Source: Profftia tarda (lineage in GTDB: Bacteria; Pseudomonadota; Gammaproteobacteria; Enterobacterales; Enterobacteriaceae). From it: a stretch of DNA of 64,000 nucleotides. The stretch lies in the NCBI RefSeq assembly GCF_904848675.1, contig NZ_LR890047.1:992001-1056000 (forward strand), written 5' to 3'. The notes under the pieces are model-generated. The model ran no database searches, was not told where the DNA came from, and saw only the letters and a program-made list of their open reading frames with translations. Positions 52,005 through 62,711 of this stretch are shown here, in pieces. The first letter of the stretch is position 1, and each line of letters opens with the position of its first letter. The translations under genes were made by a program, and so were the position numbers.

Positions 52005-53368
52005 ACTTGCAACTAATAAAAAAACATAATCTTTAACATTTTATATCTTGTAGTAAGATGATAGAAGTTTTAATAAGATTTAAACGATCCCTCTAGATAT
52101 CCGCTCTCTATAAAAATTACAATGAAACAAGACTTTCCAATCTCTTATAAAGAGAAATATTATTTTATTTTATATCATATAACTTATTAAGTGCAATAAA
52201 TAAATCTTTTATAAGATAGCTTTTATATATGTATAATACAGTAATAATATAGACTGTATTATATATTAACCCTTTTATCCTGTTAAAGCCTGTACATAAT
52301 TTTTATATCCAATATGATTTACTAACACATAAAGTATATTATTTTATACCTAATAGATAGTTTCTCTTTCCTAGCAAACAATATTATTTTGTATTATTAC
52401 TTTATTAGATTAGCATCTAATAAATATTTACTTAACCTAGATTCAGAATAGATTAGGTCTAATCATCTTACTAATTTTATACTTATAACGTAACTTACAT
52501 CAAGGCACTACTAATACATTAATATTTGAGTGCAAATATTAATGTATTAGTCTGAGAAACAGAAGGTCTGTACAGCACGTTATATATATTACTTATAATC
52601 AATAAATAAATTGCATAAATAATCATAAAATTCTGTATATAATATTATAATTTATGTTATAAGATAACACTTGTTAAAGTTTTATTACCTCTTAAAAAAC
52701 AAAATGAATCATAATTTTAGCAGGAAATCAGTAATATTCTATGATTGATTCATAATTTTCATGTCTATCTTTTCCTAGTTGACGATAACGTGAGTATAAC
52801 CCTTGGTAAGATAAATATAAAACTACCCTCTTTTCTATAAATCTTAAATAAATATCAGAAAACTATGACTATTACAATCATCAAAGTAATCATCCCAATG
52901 ATAGGATTATGATATTAAAGGTGAATACATCAAGAGAGTCTTCTGATAATTGCATTCATTGATCAGACATACAGATATATTTTGGTAAAAATAGTTTTTA
53001 ATGCATCAACTGATTATAAAAAGGAGAAATTTTATTTAGTTATAATAACAGTAATCCTTAGAAAGCTTATAAAAAATTAAATGTCTTGAATAAATATTAG
53101 CATTAATTGCTATAATAATGATATCAGTTCTTCTACAAAAGAAATGTATGTGTTGTAGGTATATAATAATTTAATATGCGATTATATATTTACTAATAAA
53201 CTCATATTTTTTTAAAAGAATAAAATAATTACAAAATTTGCAACAATCAAAATTGATATGATATAAATTTAGCATATCAATCTTATAAAACAAGCAGATG
53301 CATCACTTAATATTTAATACTATTCAAATAAATAGTGCTGTATTAAACAAAAAATATTTTTATTGAAT
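52005..53368. other. AT-rich intergenic DNA between dxs and sixA
   Basis: No gene. Two strong hairpins: 11 bp with 10-nt loop at 52232-52263 (ATAATACAGT / ACTGTATTAT plus one pair), and 19 bp with a 4-nt loop at 52510-52551. Neither is followed by a U-run. Confidence 0.55.
52510..52551. repeat. Perfect 19-bp hairpin, 4-nt loop
   Basis: Arms 52510-52528 (starting ACTAATACATTAATATTTG) and 52533-52551 are exact complements around AGTG. It lies 500 nt after dxs. The plus strand continues CTGAGAAAC, so there is no terminator tract. Confidence 0.9.
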
Positions 53369-53842
53369 ATGAAAATTTTTATTATGCGCCATGGTAAGGC
53401 CGCGCTAGACGCATCTCACGACCCAACAAGACCTCTTGTCTACCATGGATATAAAGAGTCATTTTGTATGGCTTCTCTCCTAACAAAGAAATCATACAAA
53501 ATTAAAAAAATTTTAGTCAGCCCGTATCTCCGAGCCCAACAAACACTGATAGCGGTATGTCAGGGCTTAGCCTTCGCTGGTAATATAGAAGTATTATTAG
53601 AGCTAAGGCCAAATGGCAATATTGCAATAATCATGTGCTATATCTATTCTTTGTCTGAAATAGGTTTAGAAAATATAATAATAATCTCTCACTTACCGTT
53701 ATTGAGCTATCTTTTTTCAGCCTTATGTCCTGAAGAAATCAGACCTAAGTTTGTTACCTCATCAATCTCCTGTATATCTTTTGATGTTAGTACTAAAAAG
53801 GGTATTTTAAACTGGCAAATGAATCCTGCAGAGATACTCTGA
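53369..53842 (+). CDS. sixA: Phosphohistidine phosphatase SixA
   Basis: Small histidine phosphatase of the RHG/phosphoglycerate-mutase superfamily; in E. coli it acts on phosphohistidine in the nitrogen phosphotransferase system (earlier reported on ArcB). The 157 residues (E. coli 161) start MKIFIMRHGKAALDA with the catalytic RHG. Then come KKILVSPYLRAQQTL and the second catalytic His in IISHLPLLSYLF, ending NWQMNPAEIL. The ATG at 53369 matches the family start; a TTG two codons earlier is possible. Neighbours are gene-free on both sides, so no partner is suggested by context. Confidence 0.93.
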   Translation: MKIFIMRHGKAALDASHDPTRPLVYHGYKESFCMASLLTKKSYKIKKILVSPYLRAQQTLIAVCQGLAFAGNIEVLLELRPNGNIAIIMCYIYSLSEIGLENIIIISHLPLLSYLFSALCPEEIRPKFVTSSISCISFDVSTKKGILNWQMNPAEIL

Positions 53843-55943
53843 TTATCTAATGAATATAGTTCTAAGTGAATACATTATAAGCAGATACTGGTATCCATGA
53901 TACAGTAAAATCCCAGACACATAGCTACCGATCAAATAAGGTTGATTTGAAATATTTAATCAGACGTATTGGCTGATAAATACGATACAGAATACAAATA
54001 TTGCTCTTCTTAAGATATATATCGAAACGTTATTACCAAATATTATACTATAAAAGATGCCCTCCCTATTTTCAATCCTACATCAGGTAATAATTTAGAC
54101 AAAACTGCTGATCAAATAGCAAGGAGACTATTAAAATGCTAAATGTAGTTTATTCCCCTACAGATTCGAGAGAGAGTAATATTGCTAAGGAAATGAGTTT
54201 TGTTTGATGAATTTAAATAAAAGATATTCAATACATGATCAACATCCAATTTTATAATAGATAATAATATTCATACTATTCTTTGGTTAAAGAATAGTTT
54301 CTTGAAAGAGACAAAATAAATATACTATTGACTTAATAAAATTTATTGAAATGATTAATTCATATAGTAATAATGATGCGCGTTACAATAAGATAAGAGC
54401 AGCTCTATAGAGCTTGTGTCTATTGTGTAATGCATGATAATTGATCCTGCATAGATTCTATATCTGGTTAAATGCATAGATAATGGCAACAAACAGAGAG
54501 ATCATCCACAATTAAAATATGAACATTTTTATTGCCTTAAGTAGTATAACAAGTACTTCTGGCACATGCCACTATAAATATTTTCAAGGCATGATCGTTG
54601 CAATTATTTAACCTATGACACAAAATAAGCCACGAAAGAGGTATTGAATGTATTCATATGAGGCTCCCAAAATCATAACATTTAAAATGACACCTAGAGA
54701 TAATACAAATCTTTCTTGTGCCTTTCTCTAAATTGTAAAAAAATTTTATATACATTTCTATGCGGCATTAATATCGGAGATTAAATCAGTAAAAATTTAA
54801 TAATACATGTAATGATGACTTCTATGATTTAAAAATATGGGCTACTTTTATTATGTTATAGATCAAATATTGAGAAGATTGATCATATAAAACCACCTGT
54901 AAATAAAATGGTTTATGATTATAGGGCACGAGGCATAGACCTAAGGAACTAACCATAATGAGATATTTATGTATCATAACAGTTAGGATAAGCATTGCTA
55001 TTCTCCATAACCCAGCTCGATCACTTCATTGTATCTTCTAAGATTAAGAAGAAGTAGGGTGCTTTATTTCTGTTCTTCAGCAGTAAAAGTTATTCGTAGT
55101 ACACAAGACCAATAAAAGAATAGTTAAAAACTGATTATGTTATCAATGGTCTCAATAAATATAACTAAATACTTCGAGGTAAGTATGGGTGACATTATAA
55201 AATTTTTAGAGAATTAGTCTTCAGAAATATATAAATATAATAGTTAATAACTCTAACATTATCTATTTACCTTAAGAGCATTGATATATTATAGAACACG
55301 CGAAAAATAGCATTCTGCATAAAAATCAAAGCACATCATAAAAGTATTTTTAAAAATCCATATAATAATATATAAAGATATCTAGTATCTTTAAAAAAGA
55401 TAAGTAGTTCACATATTAATATTATCTAATAAGATAATTGAGAATCTCAAAACATTTAGTAAAATTAGAGGAATAAGATACATAAATCTTGTTTATTGAT
55501 AAAAAATTTCAAAATTATGATACCCAGGTAACTAACATTGAGTATTCATAACTACAGAAGAGAATGGTATTTATTATGATTAAAAGCTAAATTTCTGCAG
55601 TTAATAATTAATATCGGATCTTTTATTTGCTAGTCTCTTATTATTCTACAGTTATAGTGTATAAATCCAGTATGATATGAATAATAATTTCGCTATAAAT
55701 AGAGTTATCAAGCATTATAATACAAGTGTATTAAAGTCATAGATGATAAAATTTATAAACAAGAGTGATGTATAGCAAGCACTAAATTAAACCTAGTAAC
55801 AATAAAGATGTTGCACTAATAAAAGATCACCTCATTTCTTGTGCAAGCAGTAGAATGTGTCTCGAGCTAAATCAAGTCATTAAAACTAAGTACTTGACTT
55901 ATCATACTATCAATATAGAAACTTATGCTTCTTGGAGAGAATT
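53843..55943. other. 2.1 kb AT-rich DNA between sixA and clpB
   Basis: E. coli has rluD and pgeF before clpB, about the same length, but I cannot read either. A short plus-strand frame near 54095-54140 (KTADQIARRLLKC) looks protein-like but is unassigned. Structures: perfect 10-bp hairpin with GGTT loop at 54275-54298, and a 14-nt palindrome AGCTCTATAGAGCT at 54401-54414. No convincing heat-shock promoter can be placed upstream of clpB. Confidence 0.5.
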
Positions 55944-58517
55944 ATGCACCTAGATCGCTTTACAAGTAAGTTCCAGCTTGCCCTAGCTGACGCTCATTCA
56001 CTAGCGATTAGTCAAAATAACCAATTTATAGAACCAGTACATATTATGAGCGTCTTACTGAATCAGCAAGGGGGGACGGTTAGAGCTTTATTAAAATCTG
56101 CCGGTATTAATATTAATACACTGAATGATGAACTTAAAAAAAATATATCTCATTTACCGCAAGTCCAAAGTGATAATCAAAGTGTGCAACCATCAAATGC
56201 ATCAATTAAAATTTTGCAACTTTGTGATAAGAAAGCACAAAAACTTAATGACAATTTCATTTCTTCTGAATTATTCTTATTGGTAGGTTTAGAAGAACGA
56301 GGCAAGCTTAGTGAGATATTAAAAAAGGCCGGCGTCACAATAAAAAATATTAGTATCGCCATCGAACAAATACGTGGAGGCGAAACAGTGAATAATTTAA
56401 ATTCTGAAGACAACCGTCAGGCATTAAAAAAATATACAATAGATTTAACAGAACGTGCCGAACAAGGTAAATTAGATCCTGTTATAGGCCGTGATGAAGA
56501 AATACGTAGGACTATTCAAGTATTACAGCGTCGTACTAAAAATAATCCTGTCCTTATTGGTGAGCCGGGTGTGGGTAAAACAGCAATTGTTGAAGGTTTA
56601 GCTCAGCGCGTTGTTAATGGTGAAGTACCAGAAGGATTAAAGAAAAAAAGAGTGCTCTCAATGGACATGGGTTCACTCATTGCTGGAGCTAAATTCCGTG
56701 GAGAATTTGAAGAACGTTTAAAATCCATATTGCATGATTTATCTAAGAACGAAGGAAGCATTATTCTATTTATCGACGAACTACATACTATGGTTGGTGC
56801 AGGTAAAGGAGAGGGTGCAATCAATGCAGGGGACATGCTAAAACCTGCTTTAGCCCGTGGTGAATTGCATTGTGTAGGGGCAACTACATTGGATGAATAC
56901 CGTAAATATCTGGAAAAAGATGCTGCACTAGAGCGTCGTTTTCAGAAAGTATTTGTTACTGAACCAACGGTATCAGATACTATTGCAATTCTACGTGGTT
57001 TGAAGGAAAGATACGAACTACATCACCATGTGCAAATTACCGATCCTGCTATAGTTGCCGCAGCAAATTTATCTCATCGATATATTGCAGACCGTCAGTT
57101 GCCAGACAAGGCTATTGATCTCATTGATGAAGCAGCATCAAGCATCCGCATGCAAATGGACTCTAAACCCGAGTCCATGGATCGGTTAGAACGCCGCATC
57201 ATTCAACTAAAACTAGAACAGCAAGCTCTTAATAAAGAATCAGATGAAGCAAGTCTAAAACGTCTTGAGATGCTGAATAAAGAATGCGAACATAAAGTAA
57301 GTGAATATTCTAAACTAGAAGAAGAGTGGAAAGCGGAAAAGGCTTCTCTGGGCGGTATTCAGCGCATTAAATCTGAAATAGAACAGGCAAAGATTGCTCT
57401 TGAACAGGCTCGACGTACGGTAGATTTAGCGAAAATGTCTGAAATTCAATACGGTAAACTACCAGGCTTAGAGAAACAATTAGAAGCTGAAATGTGCTCT
57501 GAAAATAAAAATACTAAGCTTTTGCGTAACAAAGTAACCGATATAGAAATAGCTGAGGTTATAGCGCGATGTACTGGCATACCTATATCACGCATGCTGG
57601 AAAGCGAACGTGAAAAGCTTTTGCGCATGGAAGGCGTTCTACATGAGCGCGTTATTGGTCAAGGAGAAGCTGTTGAAGCTGTTTCAAATGCTATACGCCG
57701 CAGTCGGGCGGGTTTATCTGATCCTAACCGCCCAATTGGTTCATTTCTCTTCCTGGGACCAACCGGTATTGGAAAAACCGAGCTATGCAAAGCGCTAGCA
57801 AATTTCTTATTCGATAGTGATGAAGCAATGGTACGCATTGATATGTCAGAATTTATGGAAAAACATTCGGTATCACGTTTATTAGGTGCTCCTCCAGGAT
57901 ACGTTGGTTATGAAGAAGGTGGTTACTTAACAGAAGCAATACGTCGTCGTCCTTATTCTGTAATTTTGCTAGATGAGGTAGAAAAAGCACACCCGGATGT
58001 TTTTCATATCTTATTACAGATCCTAGATGAAGGACGTCTAACTGATGGACAAGGAAGAACAGTAGATTTTCTTAATACAGTTATTATTATGACCTCTAAT
58101 CTTGGTTCTGATTTAATTCAAGAGCGCTTTGATTACTTGGATTACGGTGATATGAAAGCCTTGGTTATGGGTGTGGTATTAAAACATTTTCGACCTGAAT
58201 TAATCAATCGTATAGATGAAACTGTTGTATTCCATCCATTAGACCAAAAAGACATAAAAGAAATCGCAAGTATTCAATTGAGACGTCTATACGAACGTTT
58301 AGAGTCAAAAGATTACAATGTAATAATCACTAAAAATGCGTTAGAACAACTCTCAAAAATTGGTTTTGATCCAGTGTATGGCGCTCGTCCGCTTAAACGT
58401 GCAATACAACAGGAAATCGAAAACAATCTAGCACAACAGATCTTAGCAGGAGAGTTGCTACCCGGTAAAACTATTACGATAGATGTAAGTCATGATCAAT
58501 TTTTTGTTAAACAATGA
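55944..58517 (+). CDS. clpB: ClpB protein disaggregase
   Basis: Hexameric AAA+ disaggregase working with DnaK to rescue aggregated proteins. The 857 residues equal E. coli ClpB. In order: N-domain (MHLDRFTSKFQLALADAH), first AAA domain with Walker A GEPGVGKT near residue 206 and Walker B ILFIDELHT, the coiled-coil M-domain (about 400-520, LEQQALNKESDEASLKRLE), and the second AAA domain with GPTGIGKTELCKALA and VILLDEVEKAHPDV. GGAGAG precedes the ATG; a TTG four codons upstream overlaps it. The near-invariant Trp of ARWTGIPVSRM is Cys (ARCTGIPISRM). A 27-bp hairpin follows 200 nt downstream. Confidence 0.97.
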   Translation: MHLDRFTSKFQLALADAHSLAISQNNQFIEPVHIMSVLLNQQGGTVRALLKSAGININTLNDELKKNISHLPQVQSDNQSVQPSNASIKILQLCDKKAQKLNDNFISSELFLLVGLEERGKLSEILKKAGVTIKNISIAIEQIRGGETVNNLNSEDNRQALKKYTIDLTERAEQGKLDPVIGRDEEIRRTIQVLQRRTKNNPVLIGEPGVGKTAIVEGLAQRVVNGEVPEGLKKKRVLSMDMGSLIAGAKFRGEFEERLKSILHDLSKNEGSIILFIDELHTMVGAGKGEGAINAGDMLKPALARGELHCVGATTLDEYRKYLEKDAALERRFQKVFVTEPTVSDTIAILRGLKERYELHHHVQITDPAIVAAANLSHRYIADRQLPDKAIDLIDEAASSIRMQMDSKPESMDRLERRIIQLKLEQQALNKESDEASLKRLEMLNKECEHKVSEYSKLEEEWKAEKASLGGIQRIKSEIEQAKIALEQARRTVDLAKMSEIQYGKLPGLEKQLEAEMCSENKNTKLLRNKVTDIEIAEVIARCTGIPISRMLESEREKLLRMEGVLHERVIGQGEAVEAVSNAIRRSRAGLSDPNRPIGSFLFLGPTGIGKTELCKALANFLFDSDEAMVRIDMSEFMEKHSVSRLLGAPPGYVGYEEGGYLTEAIRRRPYSVILLDEVEKAHPDVFHILLQILDEGRLTDGQGRTVDFLNTVIIMTSNLGSDLIQERFDYLDYGDMKALVMGVVLKHFRPELINRIDETVVFHPLDQKDIKEIASIQLRRLYERLESKDYNVIITKNALEQLSKIGFDPVYGARPLKRAIQQEIENNLAQQILAGELLPGKTITIDVSHDQFFVKQ

Positions 58518-59200
58518 CAGGTTATAACATATGAATGTTAAAATTAATGTATACAAAAAGATATATCTGGCTATTTTACTTATACTACAAGTAATTGCAA
58601 AGTCTTCAAAGTCACGACTATCTAGTTAGTAGCCAAGAGTATCTATATTATAGAAAAAGATGATTATCATTGTCAATGATAGCATATATCCTGTAATGCT
58701 GCTCACTATTAGATATATTGCTAAGATGATATCATTATGATAAACATCATAATGATATCATCTTAGCAATATAAAGAAAAGCAGGATACATATTATTATA
58801 TCATTAATTAAGACAGCATTGAATGACGTGACCACCCTGTAATGTAACCCATAATTATTCTCATTAATAATAAGTGCTTGTAAAGAACAGATAGATCAAT
58901 CTGAACATAATTTAATAAATAAAGGAGATGTTGATAGTATTTTATATAATTTTAATCTTATGATTAAAAGCTTCCTCATAAATCTTATAGCGTAATAATA
59001 TTATTAATAAAATATATATTCATTATAATTGAATAATAGGTAATTAATCGTTATAAATTTTTCGTGTTCACTAAAAATGATAAAGTATAATAAATCTAAC
59101 AAAATAGACAGCACCTTAATAAGGTTTACAGATCTTTAACCTTACAGTAAAATGTTACTACATTTAGAACAGAAAAAGAGCTTGAGATTGAGGTCTTTAA
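58518..59200. other. Intergenic DNA between clpB and cyoA
   Basis: It should hold the clpB terminator and the cyo promoter. Present: a Fur-box-like sequence at 58661-58675 (TGATTAT C ATTGTCA), the 27-bp hairpin at 58714-58773, and two overlapping small hairpins at 59113-59142 in the cyoA leader. No promoter can be placed with confidence. Confidence 0.5.
58714..58773. repeat. Perfect 27-bp hairpin, 6-nt loop
   Basis: Arms 58714-58740 and 58747-58773 are exact complements (inner ends ATCATTATGA / TCATAATGAT) around TAAACA. It lies 197 nt after clpB. The plus strand continues AAGAAAAGC, so it lacks the U-tract of an intrinsic terminator. It is the longest perfect hairpin in the window. Confidence 0.93.
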
Positions 59201-60067
59201 ATGAGACTCAGTAAATTTTATAAAATCTTTATGCTATTATCTTTAATAGCCGCTTCAACTTTGCTAGTAGGTTGTGATATGGCTGTTTTAAATCCTAAAG
59301 GACAAATAGGACTAGAACAGAGATCCTTAATATTTTTTGCCCTCGGACTAATGTTGCTTGTAGTTATCCCAGTTATTATAATGACAATTGCATTTGCCCG
59401 TAAATTCCGCGCATCAAATATAAATGCTAAATATAATCCTAATTGGTCTCACTCTAATAAAATAGAAGCTATCGTCTGGAAAATACCAATTATAATTATC
59501 TCTATACTTGCAACCATGACATGGCAGACTACTCAGGAACTGGATCCCTATAAACCGTTGATCTCTAAAGTTAATCCTATAAATATCGATGTCATTTCTT
59601 TAGATTGGAAATGGTTATTTGTCTACCCAGACTTAGGGATAGCAACCGTTAACGAATTAGCTTTCCCGGTAAATAATCCAGTAAATTTTCATATAACATC
59701 AAACTCAGTTATGAACTCTTTTTTTATTCCTCGCTTAGGTGGACAGATATACGCTATGCCAGGAATGCAGACTAAGCTACATCTGATTGCTAATGAACCT
59801 GGTAAATACCATGGTATTTCCAGCAGCTATAGCGGTCGTGGATTCTCAGGGATGAAGTTTATAGCAATTGCAACACCTGATAATATCACCTTTAATAAAT
59901 GGGTTGCCAGAGTCAAAGAAACACCAAACCACAAACTAGATACAATGGATGAATTCGAAATCTTAGCCCGGCCAAGCGAATTCAATCCTATTGAATACTT
60001 TTCCAGCGCTAATCCTCATTTGTTTATTAATATTATTAACAAATTTATACGTGGCAACAAAATATAA
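59201..60067 (+). CDS. cyoA: Cytochrome bo3 ubiquinol oxidase subunit II (CyoA)
   Basis: Membrane-anchored lipoprotein subunit of the proton-pumping bo3 oxidase. The 288 residues have a signal peptide with lipobox LVGC at about residues 22-25, two membrane helices (LIFFALGLMLLVVIPVIIM and the PIIIISILATMTW stretch), and a periplasmic cupredoxin domain (ISLDWKWLFVYPDLG-like, NSVMNSFFIPRLGGQIYAM, YSGRGFSGMKF). Like other quinol oxidases it lacks the CuA-ligand cysteines of cytochrome c oxidase. The C-terminal tail is about 27 residues shorter than in E. coli (315). GAGG precedes the ATG. It is the first gene of cyoABCDE. Confidence 0.97.
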   Translation: MRLSKFYKIFMLLSLIAASTLLVGCDMAVLNPKGQIGLEQRSLIFFALGLMLLVVIPVIIMTIAFARKFRASNINAKYNPNWSHSNKIEAIVWKIPIIIISILATMTWQTTQELDPYKPLISKVNPINIDVISLDWKWLFVYPDLGIATVNELAFPVNNPVNFHITSNSVMNSFFIPRLGGQIYAMPGMQTKLHLIANEPGKYHGISSSYSGRGFSGMKFIAIATPDNITFNKWVARVKETPNHKLDTMDEFEILARPSEFNPIEYFSSANPHLFINIINKFIRGNKI

Positions 60068-60126
60068 AACATAAAAAAGCTTGTGGATATGGGTAAGATG
60101 CTAACTTAAAAACCGAGGAATAACAG

Positions 60127-62112
60127 ATGTTTGGAAAATTAACACTCAACGACATCCCTTACCATGAACCTATTATTATGTTTACGGTTGCTAGCATTTT
60201 ATTGGTTAGCCTAGGACTTGTAGCTATGATTACCTATTTTAGAAGATGGCAATATCTATGGACAGAGTGGCTGACTTCAGTTGACCATAAACGTCTGGGT
60301 ATCATGTACATCATATTAGCTTTTGTAATGTTATTACGCGGTTTTGCCGATGCAATTATGATGCGTAGCCAGCAGGTACTAGCCTCAGCAGGACAGTCCG
60401 GATTCCTGCCGCAGCATCACTATGATCAAATATTTACCGCCCACGGCGTAATAATGATATTTTTTGTAGCTATGCCGTTTGTAATTGGTTTAATGAACAT
60501 AGTGATACCACTACAAATAGGTGCACGTGATGTTGCCTTCCCCTTCCTGAACAACATGAGCTTTTGGTTGACCGTTGTAGGTACAGTACTAATCAACCTA
60601 TCTCTTGGAGTTGGTGAATTCGCTCAGACTGGTTGGCTTGCATATCCACCACTATCAGGTAAAGAATATAGTCCTAGTGTAGGAGTTGATTACTGGATAT
60701 GGAGTCTGCAAATATCTAGTGTAGGAACATTGATGACTGGAGTAAACTTATTTACCACCATAATTAAAATGCGTGCTTCTGGAATGTCATTAATGAAGAT
60801 GCCAGTTTTTACATGGACTACTCTATGTTCTAATGTTCTTATAATCGCTGCATTCCCCATTTTGACCGTGACAATTGCATTGTTGACTGCTGATCGCTAT
60901 ATAGGCACCCACTTCTTTACCAATGATATGGGTGGTAATATGATGATGTATATCAACCTAATTTGGGCTTGGGGGCATCCAGAAGTTTATATTCTAGTTC
61001 TCCCTGTTTTCGGTGTATTCTCTGAAGTTGTAGCTACTTTTTGTAAAAAGAAACTGTTTGGTTATACGTCACTGGTATGGGCTACCGTCTGTATAACCAT
61101 ACTTTCTTTTATGGTTTGGCTGCACCATTTTTTTACAATGGGCAGCGGAGCTAACGTCAATGCATTCTTTGGTATAGCAACAATGATTATTTCTATTCCA
61201 ACAGGAGTGAAAATTTTTAACTGGCTGTTTACTATGTATCAAGGACGTATAATATTTAACTCCGCTATGCTATGGACCATAGGATTTATAATAACCTTTA
61301 CAATAGGCGGAATGTCCGGAGTGCTACTGGCAGTTCCAGGTGCAAACTTTGTACTTCATAATAGTCTATTTTTAATTGCACATTTCCATAATGTTATAAT
61401 CGGAGGTGTAGTATTTGGATGCTTTGCGGCTATGACATATTGGTTTCCAAAAGCATGCGGGTTTACATTGAACGAAAAGTGGGGCAAGCGTGCATTCTGG
61501 TTTTGGATCATCGGCTTTTTTATTGCATTTATGCCGCTTTATGGTTTAGGTTTTATGGGTATGACTCGTCGCCTAAGCCAGCAGATTGATCCTGCATTCC
61601 ATCCTCTTCTAATAGTTGCTGCGATAGGTGCCGCACTTATTGCATGTGGAATTGCATGCCAGCTTATTCAAATCTTTGTCTCTATTCGTGACCGCAATAA
61701 AAACCTAGATCTGACAGGAGATCCATGGGGCGGTCGCACGTTAGAGTGGTCTACTGCATCTCCGCCACCGATCTATAACTTCGCAATCTCACCAGAAGTT
61801 CATTCGCTTGATGCATTCTGGTATTTAAAAGAGGAAGGGACAGCTTATAAAAAACCAGAAAAATATGAATCTATTCATATGCCACGCAACACTAGCACAG
61901 GAGTTATAGTAGCAATCTTTAGTTTTATGTTCGGTTTTTCCATGATTTGGGAAATCTGGTGGATGGCTGTAATTTGTTTATTAGCAATAGTAGCCACTTG
62001 GATTATAGATAGTTTCTATATAGATTCTAATTACTACATTCAAGCGCATGAAATAGAAAAAATTGAAAAGATATACTTCGAGAAAATTGTCAAAGCAGGC
62101 ATAAAATTATGA
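60127..62112 (+). CDS. cyoB: Cytochrome bo3 ubiquinol oxidase subunit I (CyoB)
   Basis: Catalytic subunit carrying heme b, heme o3 and CuB; reduces oxygen to water with quinol electrons and pumps protons. The 661 residues (E. coli 663) contain SVDHKRLGIMYIILA, the heme b region AHGVIMIFF, the CuB/Tyr site WAWGHPEVYILVLP, the CuB His pair in WLHHFFTMG, and the heme ligands in IAHFHNVIIGGVVFG. About fifteen membrane helices. GAGGAA precedes the ATG. Its stop overlaps the cyoC start by 4 nt (ATGA), so they are coupled. Confidence 0.98.
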   Translation: MFGKLTLNDIPYHEPIIMFTVASILLVSLGLVAMITYFRRWQYLWTEWLTSVDHKRLGIMYIILAFVMLLRGFADAIMMRSQQVLASAGQSGFLPQHHYDQIFTAHGVIMIFFVAMPFVIGLMNIVIPLQIGARDVAFPFLNNMSFWLTVVGTVLINLSLGVGEFAQTGWLAYPPLSGKEYSPSVGVDYWIWSLQISSVGTLMTGVNLFTTIIKMRASGMSLMKMPVFTWTTLCSNVLIIAAFPILTVTIALLTADRYIGTHFFTNDMGGNMMMYINLIWAWGHPEVYILVLPVFGVFSEVVATFCKKKLFGYTSLVWATVCITILSFMVWLHHFFTMGSGANVNAFFGIATMIISIPTGVKIFNWLFTMYQGRIIFNSAMLWTIGFIITFTIGGMSGVLLAVPGANFVLHNSLFLIAHFHNVIIGGVVFGCFAAMTYWFPKACGFTLNEKWGKRAFWFWIIGFFIAFMPLYGLGFMGMTRRLSQQIDPAFHPLLIVAAIGAALIACGIACQLIQIFVSIRDRNKNLDLTGDPWGGRTLEWSTASPPPIYNFAISPEVHSLDAFWYLKEEGTAYKKPEKYESIHMPRNTSTGVIVAIFSFMFGFSMIWEIWWMAVICLLAIVATWIIDSFYIDSNYYIQAHEIEKIEKIYFEKIVKAGIKL

Positions 62113-62711
62113 TAAGTGATACTTTGCAGATTCAGAAGAGAGACACAAAAAGATATGCCGGAGACACCAAGATCTTTGGTTTTAGAATCTACCTAATGAG
62201 CGACTGCATTTTGTTTGCAGCCTTATTTGCAACTTATGCAGTCTTGGTGAATAACATTGCTGATGGTCCATCCGGTAGAGAGATATTTAAATTACCGTTT
62301 GTGCTAACTGAAACCTTATTACTATTGTTGAGTAGTATGACATGCGGTTTTTCTATTCTGGCGATACAAAAAAATAAATCTTACAATATAATCACTTGGT
62401 TGGGGATGACTTTTCTTTTAGGAGCAAGTTTTATCGCCATGGAAAGCTACGAATTTCATAACCTATTTTCAGAAGGTTTTGGTCCTGATAAAAGTGCATT
62501 CCTATCTGCATTTTTTGCACTAGCTGGTACTCACGGCATTCACGTAACCAGCGGACTTCTGTGGATTATTGTTATGATGATTCAGATTAGCAAAACAGGT
62601 CTGATTTCTGCTAATATAACTCGTTTAGTCTGTCTAAGCTTATTCTGGCATTTATTAGATATTGTATGGGTTTGTTTATTCACTTTTGTTTATCTTGTAG
62701 GTTTAATATAA
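62109..62711 (+). CDS. cyoC: Cytochrome bo3 ubiquinol oxidase subunit III (CyoC)
   Basis: Five-helix subunit that stabilises the oxidase. The 200 residues (E. coli 204) show KIFGFRIYLMSDCILFAALF, FVLTETLLLLLSSMTCGFS, GFGPDKSAFLSAFFALAGTHG with the conserved THG-H segment, and WHLLDIVWVCLFTFVYLVGL at the end. It overlaps cyoB by 4 nt and cyoD by 1 nt. Confidence 0.97.
   Translation: MISDTLQIQKRDTKRYAGDTKIFGFRIYLMSDCILFAALFATYAVLVNNIADGPSGREIFKLPFVLTETLLLLLSSMTCGFSILAIQKNKSYNIITWLGMTFLLGASFIAMESYEFHNLFSEGFGPDKSAFLSAFFALAGTHGIHVTSGLLWIIVMMIQISKTGLISANITRLVCLSLFWHLLDIVWVCLFTFVYLVGLI

Noticed and set aside
55867..55925. Possible heat-shock (sigma-32) promoter upstream of clpB
   Set aside because: ACTTGACTTATC resembles a -35, but no CCCCAT-like -10 stands at a proper distance.
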